This document shows positions 54,569 through 62,866 of a DNA stretch of 64,000 bases, piece after piece. The notes beneath the pieces were generated by a model. The model saw only the letters and a program-made list of their open reading frames with translations, made no database searches and was not told the DNA's origin. Origin of the DNA: Rhodoferax bucti (GTDB lineage Bacteria > Pseudomonadota > Gammaproteobacteria > Burkholderiales > Burkholderiaceae_C); contig NZ_VAHD01000003.1 of assembly GCF_005876985.1 (NCBI RefSeq), positions 372,001-436,000 of the forward strand, in the 5' to 3' direction. Positions within the stretch are counted from its first letter, which is position 1. Every line of letters starts with the position of its first letter. The position numbers and the translations under genes are program-made.

Positions 54569-55780
54569 ATGAAAATCACCTCCGCCAAAGTCATCATCTG
54601 TGCGCCCAGCCGCAACTTTGTCACCCTGAAAATTGAAACCGACGAGGGCCTGACCGGCATCGGCGATGCCACACTCAACGGACGCGAACTGGCTGTAGCC
54701 AGCTACCTGACTGAGCACGTCATTCCCTGCCTGATCGGCCGCGACCCGCAGCAGATCGAAGACATCTGGCAGTACCTCTACAAGGGTGCCTACTGGCGCC
54801 GGGGCCCGGTCACCATGAGCGCGATTGCAGGGGTGGACACGGCCCTGTGGGACATCAAGGCCAAAGCCGCCAACATGCCGCTGTACCAACTGCTGGGGGG
54901 CAAGAGCCGCACCGGCGTGATGGTCTACGGCCATGCCAATGGCAAAGACATCACCCAGACGGTGGAAGAAGTGCTGCGCTACAAGGAGATGGGCTACAAG
55001 GCCATCCGCGCGCAAAGCGGCGTGCCCGGCCTGGAGAAGGTGTACGGCGTGGGCAAAGGCACCATGTTTTACGAACCTGCCGATGCCGACCTGCCCAGCG
55101 AACACGACTGGTCCACCGAGAAGTACCTGCGCCACACACCCGAGTTGTTCGACAAGGTGCGCGCTGCCGTGGGCCCGGACATTCACCTGCTGCACGATGT
55201 GCACCACCGGCTCACCCCCATCGAGGCCGGCCGCCTGGGCAAAGACCTGGAACCCTACCGCCTATTCTGGATAGAAGACGCCACCCCGGCCGAGAACCAG
55301 GAAGCCTTCCGCCTGATACGCCAGCACACCACCACGCCACTGGCCGTGGGCGAGATTTTCAACACTATCTGGGACTGCAAGGACCTGATCGAGAACCAGC
55401 TGATCGACTACATCCGCACCACCGTGGTCCATGCCGGCGGCATCACCCACCTGCGCCGCATTGCGGACTTGGCCGCGCTCTACCAAGTGCGCACCGGCTC
55501 ACACGGCGCCACCGATTTGTCACCTGTGTGCATGGGTGCTGCGCTCAACTTCGACCTGTGGGTACCCAACTTCGGCATTCAGGAGTACATGCGCCACACC
55601 GATGAGACAGACGCCGTGTTCCCCCACGCCTACAGCTTCAAAGACGGCTTTATGCACCCCGGCGAGGCACCCGGCCATGGCGTGACCATTGACGAAGAGC
55701 TGGCCGCCAAATACCCCTACAAACGCGCCTACCTGCCGGTCAACCGCCTGCAACACGACGGCACGCTGACCAACTGGTGA
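54569..55780 (+). CDS. manD: D-mannonate dehydratase, enolase superfamily (ManD)
   Basis: A 403-residue Mg-dependent enolase-superfamily dehydratase (mandelate racemase/ManD subgroup) making 2-keto-3-deoxygluconate from D-mannonate. It resembles the characterised Novosphingobium ManD, as I recall it, along its whole length: [29 protein letters not shown], the lid [29 protein letters not shown], the [11 protein letters not shown] loop, catalytic region LLHDVHHR, metal ligands in [11 protein letters not shown] and [16 protein letters not shown], and [10 protein letters not shown]. This is non-homologous to E. coli UxuA, whose gene is absent here. It sits between uxaA and uxuB. Confidence 0.93.
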   Translation: MKITSAKVIICAPSRNFVTLKIETDEGLTGIGDATLNGRELAVASYLTEHVIPCLIGRDPQQIEDIWQYLYKGAYWRRGPVTMSAIAGVDTALWDIKAKAANMPLYQLLGGKSRTGVMVYGHANGKDITQTVEEVLRYKEMGYKAIRAQSGVPGLEKVYGVGKGTMFYEPADADLPSEHDWSTEKYLRHTPELFDKVRAAVGPDIHLLHDVHHRLTPIEAGRLGKDLEPYRLFWIEDATPAENQEAFRLIRQHTTTPLAVGEIFNTIWDCKDLIENQLIDYIRTTVVHAGGITHLRRIADLAALYQVRTGSHGATDLSPVCMGAALNFDLWVPNFGIQEYMRHTDETDAVFPHAYSFKDGFMHPGEAPGHGVTIDEELAAKYPYKRAYLPVNRLQHDGTLTNW

Positions 55781-57297
55781 TGGTGGATATGCAACGTTTA
55801 AACGACAGCACGGTAGGCGCCCTGCCCGCCGCCGTGGCCCGCCCGGCCTACGACCGCGAAGCGCTGAAAACCGGCATCGTGCATCTGGGCATAGGTGCTT
55901 TCATGCGCGCCCACATGGCGGCTGCCACGGAAGCCGCCATTGCTGCCGGCGACTTGCGCTGGGGTATCACCGGCGTGTCGCTGCGCCAGGCCGATACGCG
56001 CGATGCTTTGGCACCGCAAGACGGCCTCTACACCCTGGCGATCCGTGATGCGGACGCCCACGGCCAGCCGCGTCAACAGCTGCAGGTGATTGGCGCGGTA
56101 CAGCGCCTGCTGGTTGCCCCTGAAAACCCGCACGCGGTGTTGGAGGCCATCGCCGCTGCCGACACCCGTATCGTGAGCCTGACCGTGACCGAAAAAGGCT
56201 ACTGCCACGACCCGGCCACCGGTGCGCTGCGGCTGGACCACCCGGACATCGTGCATGACCTGGCCCACCCGCACGCCCCCCGCTCCGCCATCGGCATGCT
56301 GGTCTATGGTTTGCAGCTGCGCCACGCGCGCGACCACGGTCCGTTGACGCTGTTGTCGCTGGACAACCTGCCAGCCAATGGGCGTGTCCTGCGTGCGGCG
56401 GTGCTGCGCTTTGCTGAAGAAATTGATAGCACGCTGCGCACGTGGATAGAGGGCCAGTGCTGTTTTCCATGCTCCATGGTGGACCGCATCGTGCCCAAAA
56501 CCACCGATGCCGATCGTGCCGCGGTGAGCGCCGCGCTGTGCTGCGCGGATGCCTGGCCCGTGCTGGGCGAGCCGTTTTTTGACTGGGCGATTGAAGACGA
56601 GTTTGCCGCTGACCGTCCGGACTGGACACTGGGCGGAGCACGCTTTGTGCCGGACGCCGAGCCTTTTGAAAAACTCAAGCTGCGCATGGTGAACGGCACC
56701 CACTCCAGCCTCGCCTACCTGGGCGCCATGGCCGGTTGGCAAACCGTGGACAAGGCCATTGGACAGCCCGCACTGCGCACCCACATTGAAGCGCTGATGC
56801 GTGACGAGATTGAACCCACCTTGCCCGACTTGCCCGGCCTGGACGTAGCGGCCTACCGCCACAACCTGCTGGCCCGCTACGCCAACCCGGCGCTCGCCCA
56901 CCGCACGCATCAGATTGCGATGGATGGATCACAAAAACTGCCCCAGCGCCTGCTGGGGACACTGCGCGACCGCTTGGCACGTGGACTACCTATCACACGC
57001 ATGGCCCTGGGCCTGGCCGCGTGGATGCACTACCTGCGCGGCGTGGACGAGTTGGGCCAGAGTTACCGCATTGATGACCCGCACGCGGCAGCGCTCACAG
57101 CGCTGCACCAACAATCGCTGGCGCAGGGGGTGACTACGCAAACCGTGCAGGCCATGCTGGGCTATGCCTCGGTGTTTGGTGACTTGGCAGGGAACGCTGC
57201 GCTCACCGCCGCACTGCTGCCATTGCTCCAATCGCTCCAAACACACGGGGTTGCGGCCACGCTGGAAGCAGTCAACCTTGGGGAGCTGGCAGCGTGA
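55780..57297 (+). CDS. uxuB: D-mannonate oxidoreductase / fructuronate reductase (UxuB-like)
   Basis: A 505-residue NAD-dependent polyol/sugar-acid dehydrogenase of the mannitol dehydrogenase family, interconverting D-fructuronate and D-mannonate. The Rossmann motif is IVHLGIGAFMRAHMAA, the active-site Lys lies in VTEKGYCHD, SMVDRIVPKTT and LKLRMVNGTHSSLAYLGAMAG with catalytic His and Asn follow. The related tagaturonate reductase or mannitol dehydrogenase roles cannot be excluded, and no separate uxaB is in the operon. ATG 55780 overlaps the manD stop by one base (TGATG); GTG 55777, GTG 55783 and ATG 55789 are alternative starts. Confidence 0.88.
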   Translation: MVDMQRLNDSTVGALPAAVARPAYDREALKTGIVHLGIGAFMRAHMAAATEAAIAAGDLRWGITGVSLRQADTRDALAPQDGLYTLAIRDADAHGQPRQQLQVIGAVQRLLVAPENPHAVLEAIAAADTRIVSLTVTEKGYCHDPATGALRLDHPDIVHDLAHPHAPRSAIGMLVYGLQLRHARDHGPLTLLSLDNLPANGRVLRAAVLRFAEEIDSTLRTWIEGQCCFPCSMVDRIVPKTTDADRAAVSAALCCADAWPVLGEPFFDWAIEDEFAADRPDWTLGGARFVPDAEPFEKLKLRMVNGTHSSLAYLGAMAGWQTVDKAIGQPALRTHIEALMRDEIEPTLPDLPGLDVAAYRHNLLARYANPALAHRTHQIAMDGSQKLPQRLLGTLRDRLARGLPITRMALGLAAWMHYLRGVDELGQSYRIDDPHAAALTALHQQSLAQGVTTQTVQAMLGYASVFGDLAGNAALTAALLPLLQSLQTHGVAATLEAVNLGELAA

Positions 57298-58253
57298 GCA
57301 CCATGCCCAAAACACTGGATGTTCTGTCCATGGGCGAAACCATGGCGCTGCTGGTGGCACAAGAGCCTGGCCCGTTAGCCGCAGTGCAGAGTTTCAGCAA
57401 ACGGATTGCCGGGGCCGACACCAACGTGGCAATCGGCTTGGCCCGCTTGGGCTTCAAAGTCGGCTGGGTAAGCCGCCTGGGAGCCGATTCGTTTGGCAGC
57501 TATGTGCGCAAAACAATAGAGGCTGAGGGTGTAGACACCTCGCAGGTCGAGACCGACCCACAGCGCTCCACCGGCTTCATGCTCAAGTCACGCAGTGTGG
57601 ACGGCAGCGACCCCGCCATCGAGTACTACCGCCGCGGTTCGGCCGCCAGCCAACTCAGCGTGGCACACCTGAAAACGGACTACGCGCTGCGCGCACGGCA
57701 TGTGCACACCACCGGCATCACACCCGCGCTCTCACCAGCCGCCCGCGAGCTGGTAGCCCACGCCATGCAGACCTTGCGTGCCGCTGGCCGAAGCGTGTCG
57801 TTCGACCCCAACCTGCGCCCGAGCTTGTGGCTCGATGTGGCCACCATGCGCAACACCCTCAACGATCTGGCCCGCCACGCGGACTGGGTGTTGCCGGGTA
57901 TTGACGAAGGCCGGCTGCTGACCGGCCAAACCACCCCGGCCGACATCGCCGCCTGGTACCTGGACCGGGGCGTCAAGGCCGTGGTCATCAAGCAAGGCGC
58001 TGAAGGCGCCTACTTCCGCACCGCCGCCGGCGAGCAAGGCCAGGTACCCGGCGTACCCGTGCCCGTGGTGGTCGACACCGTGGGTGCTGGCGACGCCTTT
58101 GCCGTGGGCATCATCAGCGCCCAGCTCGAAGGCCTGGGCTGGCCACAGGCATTGCGCCGTGCCAACTGGATTGCCTCGCGCGCGCTGCAGGTGGTCGGCG
58201 ACATGGAAGGCCTTCCGACCCGCGCTGAACTCATTGCACAGAATCTGGAATAA
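57294..58253 (+). CDS. kdgK: 2-keto-3-deoxygluconate kinase
   Basis: A PfkB-family sugar kinase of 319 residues phosphorylating KDG, the product of both dehydratases in the operon, to KDPG. It starts with LDVLSMGETMALLVA, has GADTNVAIGLARLG, YYRRGSAASQLS (a KdgK substrate-side motif), VSFDPNLRPSLW, PGIDEGRLLTG and the anion hole with catalytic Asp in DTVGAGDAFAVGII. GTG 57294 overlaps the uxuB TGA by four bases; ATG 57303 is the alternative. KDPG aldolase (eda), the next enzyme, is not encoded in the window. Confidence 0.92.
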   Translation: MSTMPKTLDVLSMGETMALLVAQEPGPLAAVQSFSKRIAGADTNVAIGLARLGFKVGWVSRLGADSFGSYVRKTIEAEGVDTSQVETDPQRSTGFMLKSRSVDGSDPAIEYYRRGSAASQLSVAHLKTDYALRARHVHTTGITPALSPAARELVAHAMQTLRAAGRSVSFDPNLRPSLWLDVATMRNTLNDLARHADWVLPGIDEGRLLTGQTTPADIAAWYLDRGVKAVVIKQGAEGAYFRTAAGEQGQVPGVPVPVVVDTVGAGDAFAVGIISAQLEGLGWPQALRRANWIASRALQVVGDMEGLPTRAELIAQNLE

Positions 58254-58269
58254 ACCCAAGGAAACCGAC

Positions 58270-59277
58270 ATGTTGACCGTTGTTTGCGAAACCCCCGGCA
58301 CCCTGCGTGCCCACGACACCCCCCAGCCGGAGCGAGCTTCCGATGAAGTCTTGTTGCGCGTGAAGCGCGTAGGCGTATGCGGCACCGATCTGCACATCTT
58401 CACCGGCAACCAGCCCTACCTGAACTACCCCCGCGTGATGGGACATGAACTCTCAGGCATTGTGGAAGTTGCGCCCGAAAGCAGTGCCCTGCGAGCCGGC
58501 GACACGGTGTATGTGATGCCCTACTTGTCCTGCGGCACCTGCATTGCCTGCCGGGCGGGCAAGACCAATTGCTGCACCCGCATCCAGGTGCTGGGCGTGC
58601 ACCGCGATGGCGCGTTCACCGAGTACCTGAGCGTGCCGCAGCAGTATGTGCACAAGGCCGAAGGTGTGTCGCTGGACCAGGCGGCCATGGTGGAATTTCT
58701 GGCCATCGGCGCGCACGCTGTGCGCCGGGCCCACGTCCACAAAGGGCAGCGCGTGTTGGTCGTGGGGGCAGGCCCCATCGGTATGGCAGCCATGATTTTT
58801 GCCAAGCTGCGGGGTGCGGTTGTGACGGCACTCGACAGCCGGCAGGACCGCCTGGACTTCTGCACCCGCGCACTGGGCGTCAGCGCCGGTGTGACCTTGG
58901 GCGATAGCGATGAAGCCGAGCTGGCCAGGCTCACCAACCAGGAGTTCTTTGACGTGGTGTTTGATGCCACCGGCAACCCCAAGGCCATGGAACGCGGGTT
59001 CAAATTCGTGGCCCATGGTGGTACCTACACCCTGATCTCGGTCGTGGCGTCTGACATCACCTTCTCAGACCCGGAGTTCCACAAGCGGGAGATGACGCTC
59101 ATGGGCAGCCGCAATGCCACCACCGAAGACTTCCAGACCGTGCTGGAAGCCATGCGCGGCGGCCTGATTCCAACCGCGTTGAATACGCACCGCATGTCCC
59201 TCGCCGACGTTCCCGAGAAATTCAAGGACCTGTTGAACCCCGCAGCAGGCGTGATCAAAGCCATCGTGGAGTGCTGA
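58270..59277 (+). CDS. Zinc alcohol dehydrogenase, LgoD/RspB-like (L-galactonate or L-gulonate 5-dehydrogenase)
   Basis: A second medium-chain zinc dehydrogenase, 335 residues, clearly distinct from the first. It follows E. coli LgoD (YjjN) and RspB: VGVCGTDLHIFTGNQPYLNYPRVMGHE, structural-zinc cysteines in SCGTCIACRAGKTNCC, VLGVHRDGAFTEYLSVP, VVGAGPIGMAAMIFAKLRGA and DPEFHKREMTLMGSRNATTEDF. LgoD makes tagaturonate from L-galactonate; RspB-like relatives beside manD-type genes make fructuronate from L-gulonate. Either product enters this operon's reductase/dehydratase steps. It is 16 bases after kdgK. Confidence 0.83.
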   Translation: MLTVVCETPGTLRAHDTPQPERASDEVLLRVKRVGVCGTDLHIFTGNQPYLNYPRVMGHELSGIVEVAPESSALRAGDTVYVMPYLSCGTCIACRAGKTNCCTRIQVLGVHRDGAFTEYLSVPQQYVHKAEGVSLDQAAMVEFLAIGAHAVRRAHVHKGQRVLVVGAGPIGMAAMIFAKLRGAVVTALDSRQDRLDFCTRALGVSAGVTLGDSDEAELARLTNQEFFDVVFDATGNPKAMERGFKFVAHGGTYTLISVVASDITFSDPEFHKREMTLMGSRNATTEDFQTVLEAMRGGLIPTALNTHRMSLADVPEKFKDLLNPAAGVIKAIVEC

Positions 59278-59282
59278 CAGGC

Positions 59283-60020
59283 GTGCGCAAGACCAGCTAC
59301 CTGTTTGGGCTGCTGGCCACCCTGGCACTAGGGGCGTGCGCTCCATTGCCTGAACGTGTTACCGGCCCGAAACCGGTCCCGGCAGAAGGCATCGCTGCTC
59401 GGCCATCGCCCCAAGTATCCCTACCCTCCAACGCGCAGGTGTGGCGCATAGCACCCGCCGAGTCCAGCCTGCGCATTCTGGTGTACCGGGGCGGCACCAT
59501 GGCGCGGCTGGGGCACAACCATGTCATCAGCTCTGCCGACATGCAGGGGCAACTATGGCGCGGGCCCACCTTGGAGAGCTCGGGGTTTGAGATCACGGTA
59601 CCGGTCAACACCCTGATCGTCGATGACAACGTGGCTCGGACCGAAGAGGGAGATGACTTTCCCCTCAATGTGAGTGAAGACGCCAAAGCGGGCACCAAAG
59701 CCAATATGCTGCGCCCCACCCTGCTGGACGGTGAGCGCTTCCCAGAAATCAGTATCCGTGCCACCCGCATCACCGGAAGCGCTACCAGCCCCGAAGTGGT
59801 GGCCAGCATGCGCATCAAAGACCAGACCCGCGAGATCCGGCTGCCTGTGACGCTGAGCGAAGCCCATGGTGCATTGGCAATTCAGGGCAGCTTGGAGATT
59901 CGCCAATCCGACTTCGGCATCACCCCTCTGAGCCTTGCCATGGGGGCGCTGACGGTGCAAGACACCGTGAAAATCAAGTTCCGGCTGGTGGCCAAATCAG
60001 CCACCGCCGCTTCACCGTAA
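59283..60020 (+). CDS. YceI-like lipoprotein
   Basis: A 245-residue exported protein with a lipoprotein signal peptide (MRKTSYLFGLLATLALGACAP, lipidated Cys at about residue 19) and a YceI-like lipocalin-fold domain from about residue 60: VWRIAPAESSLRILVYRGGTMARLGHNHVISS, then RPTLLDGERFPEISIRAT and LPVTLSEAHGALAIQGSLEIRQSDFGI. YceI proteins bind isoprenoid or amphiphilic ligands, but no function is firm. The start is GTG 59283, 5 bases after the preceding dehydrogenase stop, so it may be co-transcribed with the sugar-acid operon though it has no obvious role in it. It ends convergently four bases from puuB. Confidence 0.8.
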   Translation: MRKTSYLFGLLATLALGACAPLPERVTGPKPVPAEGIAARPSPQVSLPSNAQVWRIAPAESSLRILVYRGGTMARLGHNHVISSADMQGQLWRGPTLESSGFEITVPVNTLIVDDNVARTEEGDDFPLNVSEDAKAGTKANMLRPTLLDGERFPEISIRATRITGSATSPEVVASMRIKDQTREIRLPVTLSEAHGALAIQGSLEIRQSDFGITPLSLAMGALTVQDTVKIKFRLVAKSATAASP

Positions 60021-60024
60021 AACC

Positions 60025-61296
60025 CTAGATTTGCAGCTTGTCGCGCAGGTCGTAGTACCAAGCGCCCAGCGCCGTGAGCGGCACACGGAACAGGCGCCCA
60101 CCGGGAAAGGGGTAGTGCGGCAACTGGGCAAACGCGTCAAACCGGTTGGCCTGCCCCTGGATGACCTCGCTCAGCACCCGCCCGATCAAATGGGTGAACG
60201 TCACCCCGTGGCCGGAGCAGCCTTGCGAGTAGTAAATATTGGAGCTCAGCCGCCCCACTTCCGGCAGGCGCGAGAGCGTGAGCAAGAAGTTGCCGGTCCA
60301 GCCATAGTCGATACGCACGCCTTGGAGCTGCGGAAAGGTTTTGAGCAGCTTGGGCCGGATGATGGACTCCACATGCTGCGGATCGCGCGCGCCATAAATC
60401 ACGCCACCGCCGTACAGCAGGCGCCGGTCGGCACTAAGGCGGAAGTAGTCCAGCAGAAAGTTGCTGTCTTCCACGCAATAGTCGGTGGGCAGAATTTCGG
60501 GAAAGCGGTCGCCCAGGGGTTCGGTGGCAATGACCTGGGTGCCACAGGGCATGGACCTTGAGGCCAGTTGCGGCTCCAGACCGCCAATGTAGGCATTGCA
60601 GGCCACGATCACAAACCGCGCTTTCACACACCCTTGCGCTGTGTGCACTACCGCCGGGTCACCCCGCTCGATGCGCAGCACGGGTGAGCCCTCATGCACC
60701 ACACCGCCTAAAGACTCCAGCGCCGCAGCCTCCCCTTGGGCCAGGCGCAAGGGGTGCATGTGGCCCGTGCTGTCGTCCAGCAAGGTGGCTTTGTAGCGGC
60801 GGGTGCCAATGGCGGCCTCGCTCTGCGCGGCGTCCAGCAGGCGCAGCTCGGTATGGCCGTAGCGCTCCCACAGCGCCTTGTGGTGCTCCAACTGGTTCAC
60901 CTGCTTGGCAGTGATGGCAGCAAACATGCCACCGGGCTTGAAGTGGCAATCGATCTGGTACTTGGCAATGCGCTCGCGAATGATCTTGGCGCCCTCAAAC
61001 GCCATGCTGCCCAGCGCCTGAGCGGTCGTGGCGCCATAGCGGGCCTCGATCACATCCATATCGCGCGAATAGCTGTGCACCAACTGCCCACCGTTGCGGC
61101 CCGAGGCGCCCCACCCTACTTGCGCGGCCTCAAGCACCACGACCTTGAAGCCGGCTTCTGCCAAATGCAGGGCCGACGACAAGCCGGTGTAGCCCGCGCC
61201 GATAACCACCACATCGGCCACGACCTCGCCTTGCAAAGGCAGGCGCGCGGGCTGGGGCAAGCCGCTGGCTGCGTAGTAAGAGGGGGCGTGGTTCAT
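60025..61296 (-). CDS. FAD-dependent oxidoreductase, PuuB/gamma-glutamylputrescine oxidase-like
   Basis: A DAO-family flavoprotein of 423 residues. The FAD-binding motif is VADVVVIGAGYTGLSSALHLAEAGFKVVVLEA, then GWGASGRNGGQLVHSYS, characteristic of the PuuB/OrdL group, and the C-terminal FAD contact YSQGCSGHGVTFTHLIGRVLSEVI. In putrescine breakdown PuuB oxidises gamma-glutamylputrescine to an aldehyde, and the aldehyde dehydrogenase gene directly upstream would take the next step. No puuA, puuD or puuP is in the window, so the amine substrate stays open. ATG 61296 is chosen; a GTG at 61305 is possible. Confidence 0.85.
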   Translation of the reverse strand: MNHAPSYYAASGLPQPARLPLQGEVVADVVVIGAGYTGLSSALHLAEAGFKVVVLEAAQVGWGASGRNGGQLVHSYSRDMDVIEARYGATTAQALGSMAFEGAKIIRERIAKYQIDCHFKPGGMFAAITAKQVNQLEHHKALWERYGHTELRLLDAAQSEAAIGTRRYKATLLDDSTGHMHPLRLAQGEAAALESLGGVVHEGSPVLRIERGDPAVVHTAQGCVKARFVIVACNAYIGGLEPQLASRSMPCGTQVIATEPLGDRFPEILPTDYCVEDSNFLLDYFRLSADRRLLYGGGVIYGARDPQHVESIIRPKLLKTFPQLQGVRIDYGWTGNFLLTLSRLPEVGRLSSNIYYSQGCSGHGVTFTHLIGRVLSEVIQGQANRFDAFAQLPHYPFPGGRLFRVPLTALGAWYYDLRDKLQI

Positions 61297-61311
61297 ATCG
61301 GGCACTTCATA

Positions 61312-62808
61312 TCAATCACTGATGCGGAGCCAGGTGGTTTTGAGCTCGGTGTATTTGTCCAGCGCGTGCAGCGACTTGTCGCGCCCGTTGCCGGACTGTT
61401 TGTAGCCGCCAAAGGGCACGGTAATGTCGTCTTCATCGTACTGGTTGACATGCACCGTACCGGCACGCAAAGCCCGTGCCACGCGGTGAGCGCGGTCGAG
61501 CTGGCTGGTCCACACACTGGCTTGCAGGCCGTACACGCTGTCGTTGGCCAAGGCCACCGCTTCAGCCTCGTTGGCAAACGGGATCACGCCCAGCACCGGG
61601 CCGAATATTTCTTCGCGTGCAATTTTCATGTCGTTGCGCACGCCTTCAAAAATGGTGGGCTCCACAAAGTAGCCACCGGTTTCAGTGCGTACCCGACGCC
61701 CGCCGAAAGCAATGTGGGCACCCTCGGCCTGGCCTTGGTGGATGTAACCCAGCACCGTGCTCATTTGGCCGGCGTCCACCAGAGCACCCATCTCGGTGGA
61801 CTGGTTCAAGGGGTCACCGGGCAGGTATTTGTGGGCCTCGTCCTGCAGCGCCGCCATGAACGCAGGCAGCACGTCCTGCTGCACCAGCAGCCGGGTGGGC
61901 GCGTTGCACGACTCGCCCTGGTTGTAAAACACGGCACCCGCCGCAGCGCGCGCAGCGGCTTCTACGTCTTTGGCATCGTTAAACACCACAAATGCCGACT
62001 TGCCGCCCAGTTCGTTGTACACCCGCTTGAGGTTGGACTCAGCCGCACACGCCAGCATGCGCCGGCCAATGCGGGTGGAGCCGGTGAAGCCAATGGCATC
62101 GACTTCCATGTGCAGAGCCAGGGCTTCTCCCGCCTCCTGCCCATAACCGGGCACCACATTGAACACACCGGGCGGCACACCCGCCTGCACCGCCAACTCG
62201 GCCAGGCGCAAGGCGGTGAATGGCGACTTTTCGCTCGGTTTGAGCACCACGCTGTTGCCTGCTGCGAGAGCCGGCCCCAGCTTCCAGGCGGCCATGATGA
62301 GGGGGTAATTCCACGGCACGATCGCACCAATCACGCCCATGGCCTCACGGGTAATCAACGCCAGTGCGGTGTCGGCGGTGGGGGCAATTTCGTCGTACAC
62401 CTTGTCGATGGCCTCGCCATACCAGGCCAGGCAGTTGGCGGTGGCGGGCACATCCACCGCCAGACTGTGGGCAATGGGCTTGCCCATATCCAGGGTTTCC
62501 AGCAGCGCCAGCTCCTCACGCGCGGCCAGCACCAACTCGGCCCAGCGCTGCAGCACTTTTTTGCGCGCCCGTGGTGGCTGCCCGGCCCAGCGGCGGTCGG
62601 CAAAAGCGGCACGAGCTGCGCGCACGGCCGCGTCCACATCGGCCGCCTGCCCCCGGGCTACGGGGGCGAGCAACTGCCCGTTCAGCGGCGAGTGCTTGGC
62701 AAAGGTCTGGCCATCGGCAGCGGCAACGCGTTCACCGTTGATAAACAGACGCCCATCGGGGGTAAGGGAGGCGGCACGGGCGTGCCAGGAAGTGGACTGT
62801 GTGCTCAT
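61312..62808 (-). CDS. Aldehyde dehydrogenase, PuuC-like
   Basis: An NAD(P)-dependent aldehyde dehydrogenase of 498 residues, close in layout to PuuC (gamma-glutamyl-gamma-aminobutyraldehyde dehydrogenase). Motifs are GAIVPWNYPLIMAAWKLGPALAAGNSVVLKPSE, FTGSTRIGRRML, general base Glu in YNELGGKSAFVV, nucleophile Cys in NQGESCNAPTRLLV and EEIFGPVLGVIPF. I chose ATG 62808 (MSTQSTSWHARA), where PuuC-like similarity begins. It is 15 bases upstream of the PuuB-like gene in the same direction, so the two likely act in sequence on a polyamine-derived substrate. Confidence 0.87.
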   Translation of the reverse strand: MSTQSTSWHARAASLTPDGRLFINGERVAAADGQTFAKHSPLNGQLLAPVARGQAADVDAAVRAARAAFADRRWAGQPPRARKKVLQRWAELVLAAREELALLETLDMGKPIAHSLAVDVPATANCLAWYGEAIDKVYDEIAPTADTALALITREAMGVIGAIVPWNYPLIMAAWKLGPALAAGNSVVLKPSEKSPFTALRLAELAVQAGVPPGVFNVVPGYGQEAGEALALHMEVDAIGFTGSTRIGRRMLACAAESNLKRVYNELGGKSAFVVFNDAKDVEAAARAAAGAVFYNQGESCNAPTRLLVQQDVLPAFMAALQDEAHKYLPGDPLNQSTEMGALVDAGQMSTVLGYIHQGQAEGAHIAFGGRRVRTETGGYFVEPTIFEGVRNDMKIAREEIFGPVLGVIPFANEAEAVALANDSVYGLQASVWTSQLDRAHRVARALRAGTVHVNQYDEDDITVPFGGYKQSGNGRDKSLHALDKYTELKTTWLRISD

Positions 62809-62866
62809 GCAGCAAAGATACCCGCAAACACTGCCCCGTGTACGAAGCCGGCAAAAATTTGCGGCT

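Noticed and set aside
56417..56440. GAAATTGATAGCACGCTGCGCAC in uxuB as a coding copy of repeat A
   Set aside because: Only isolated short words match and in the wrong spacing; the encoded residues fit the protein family.
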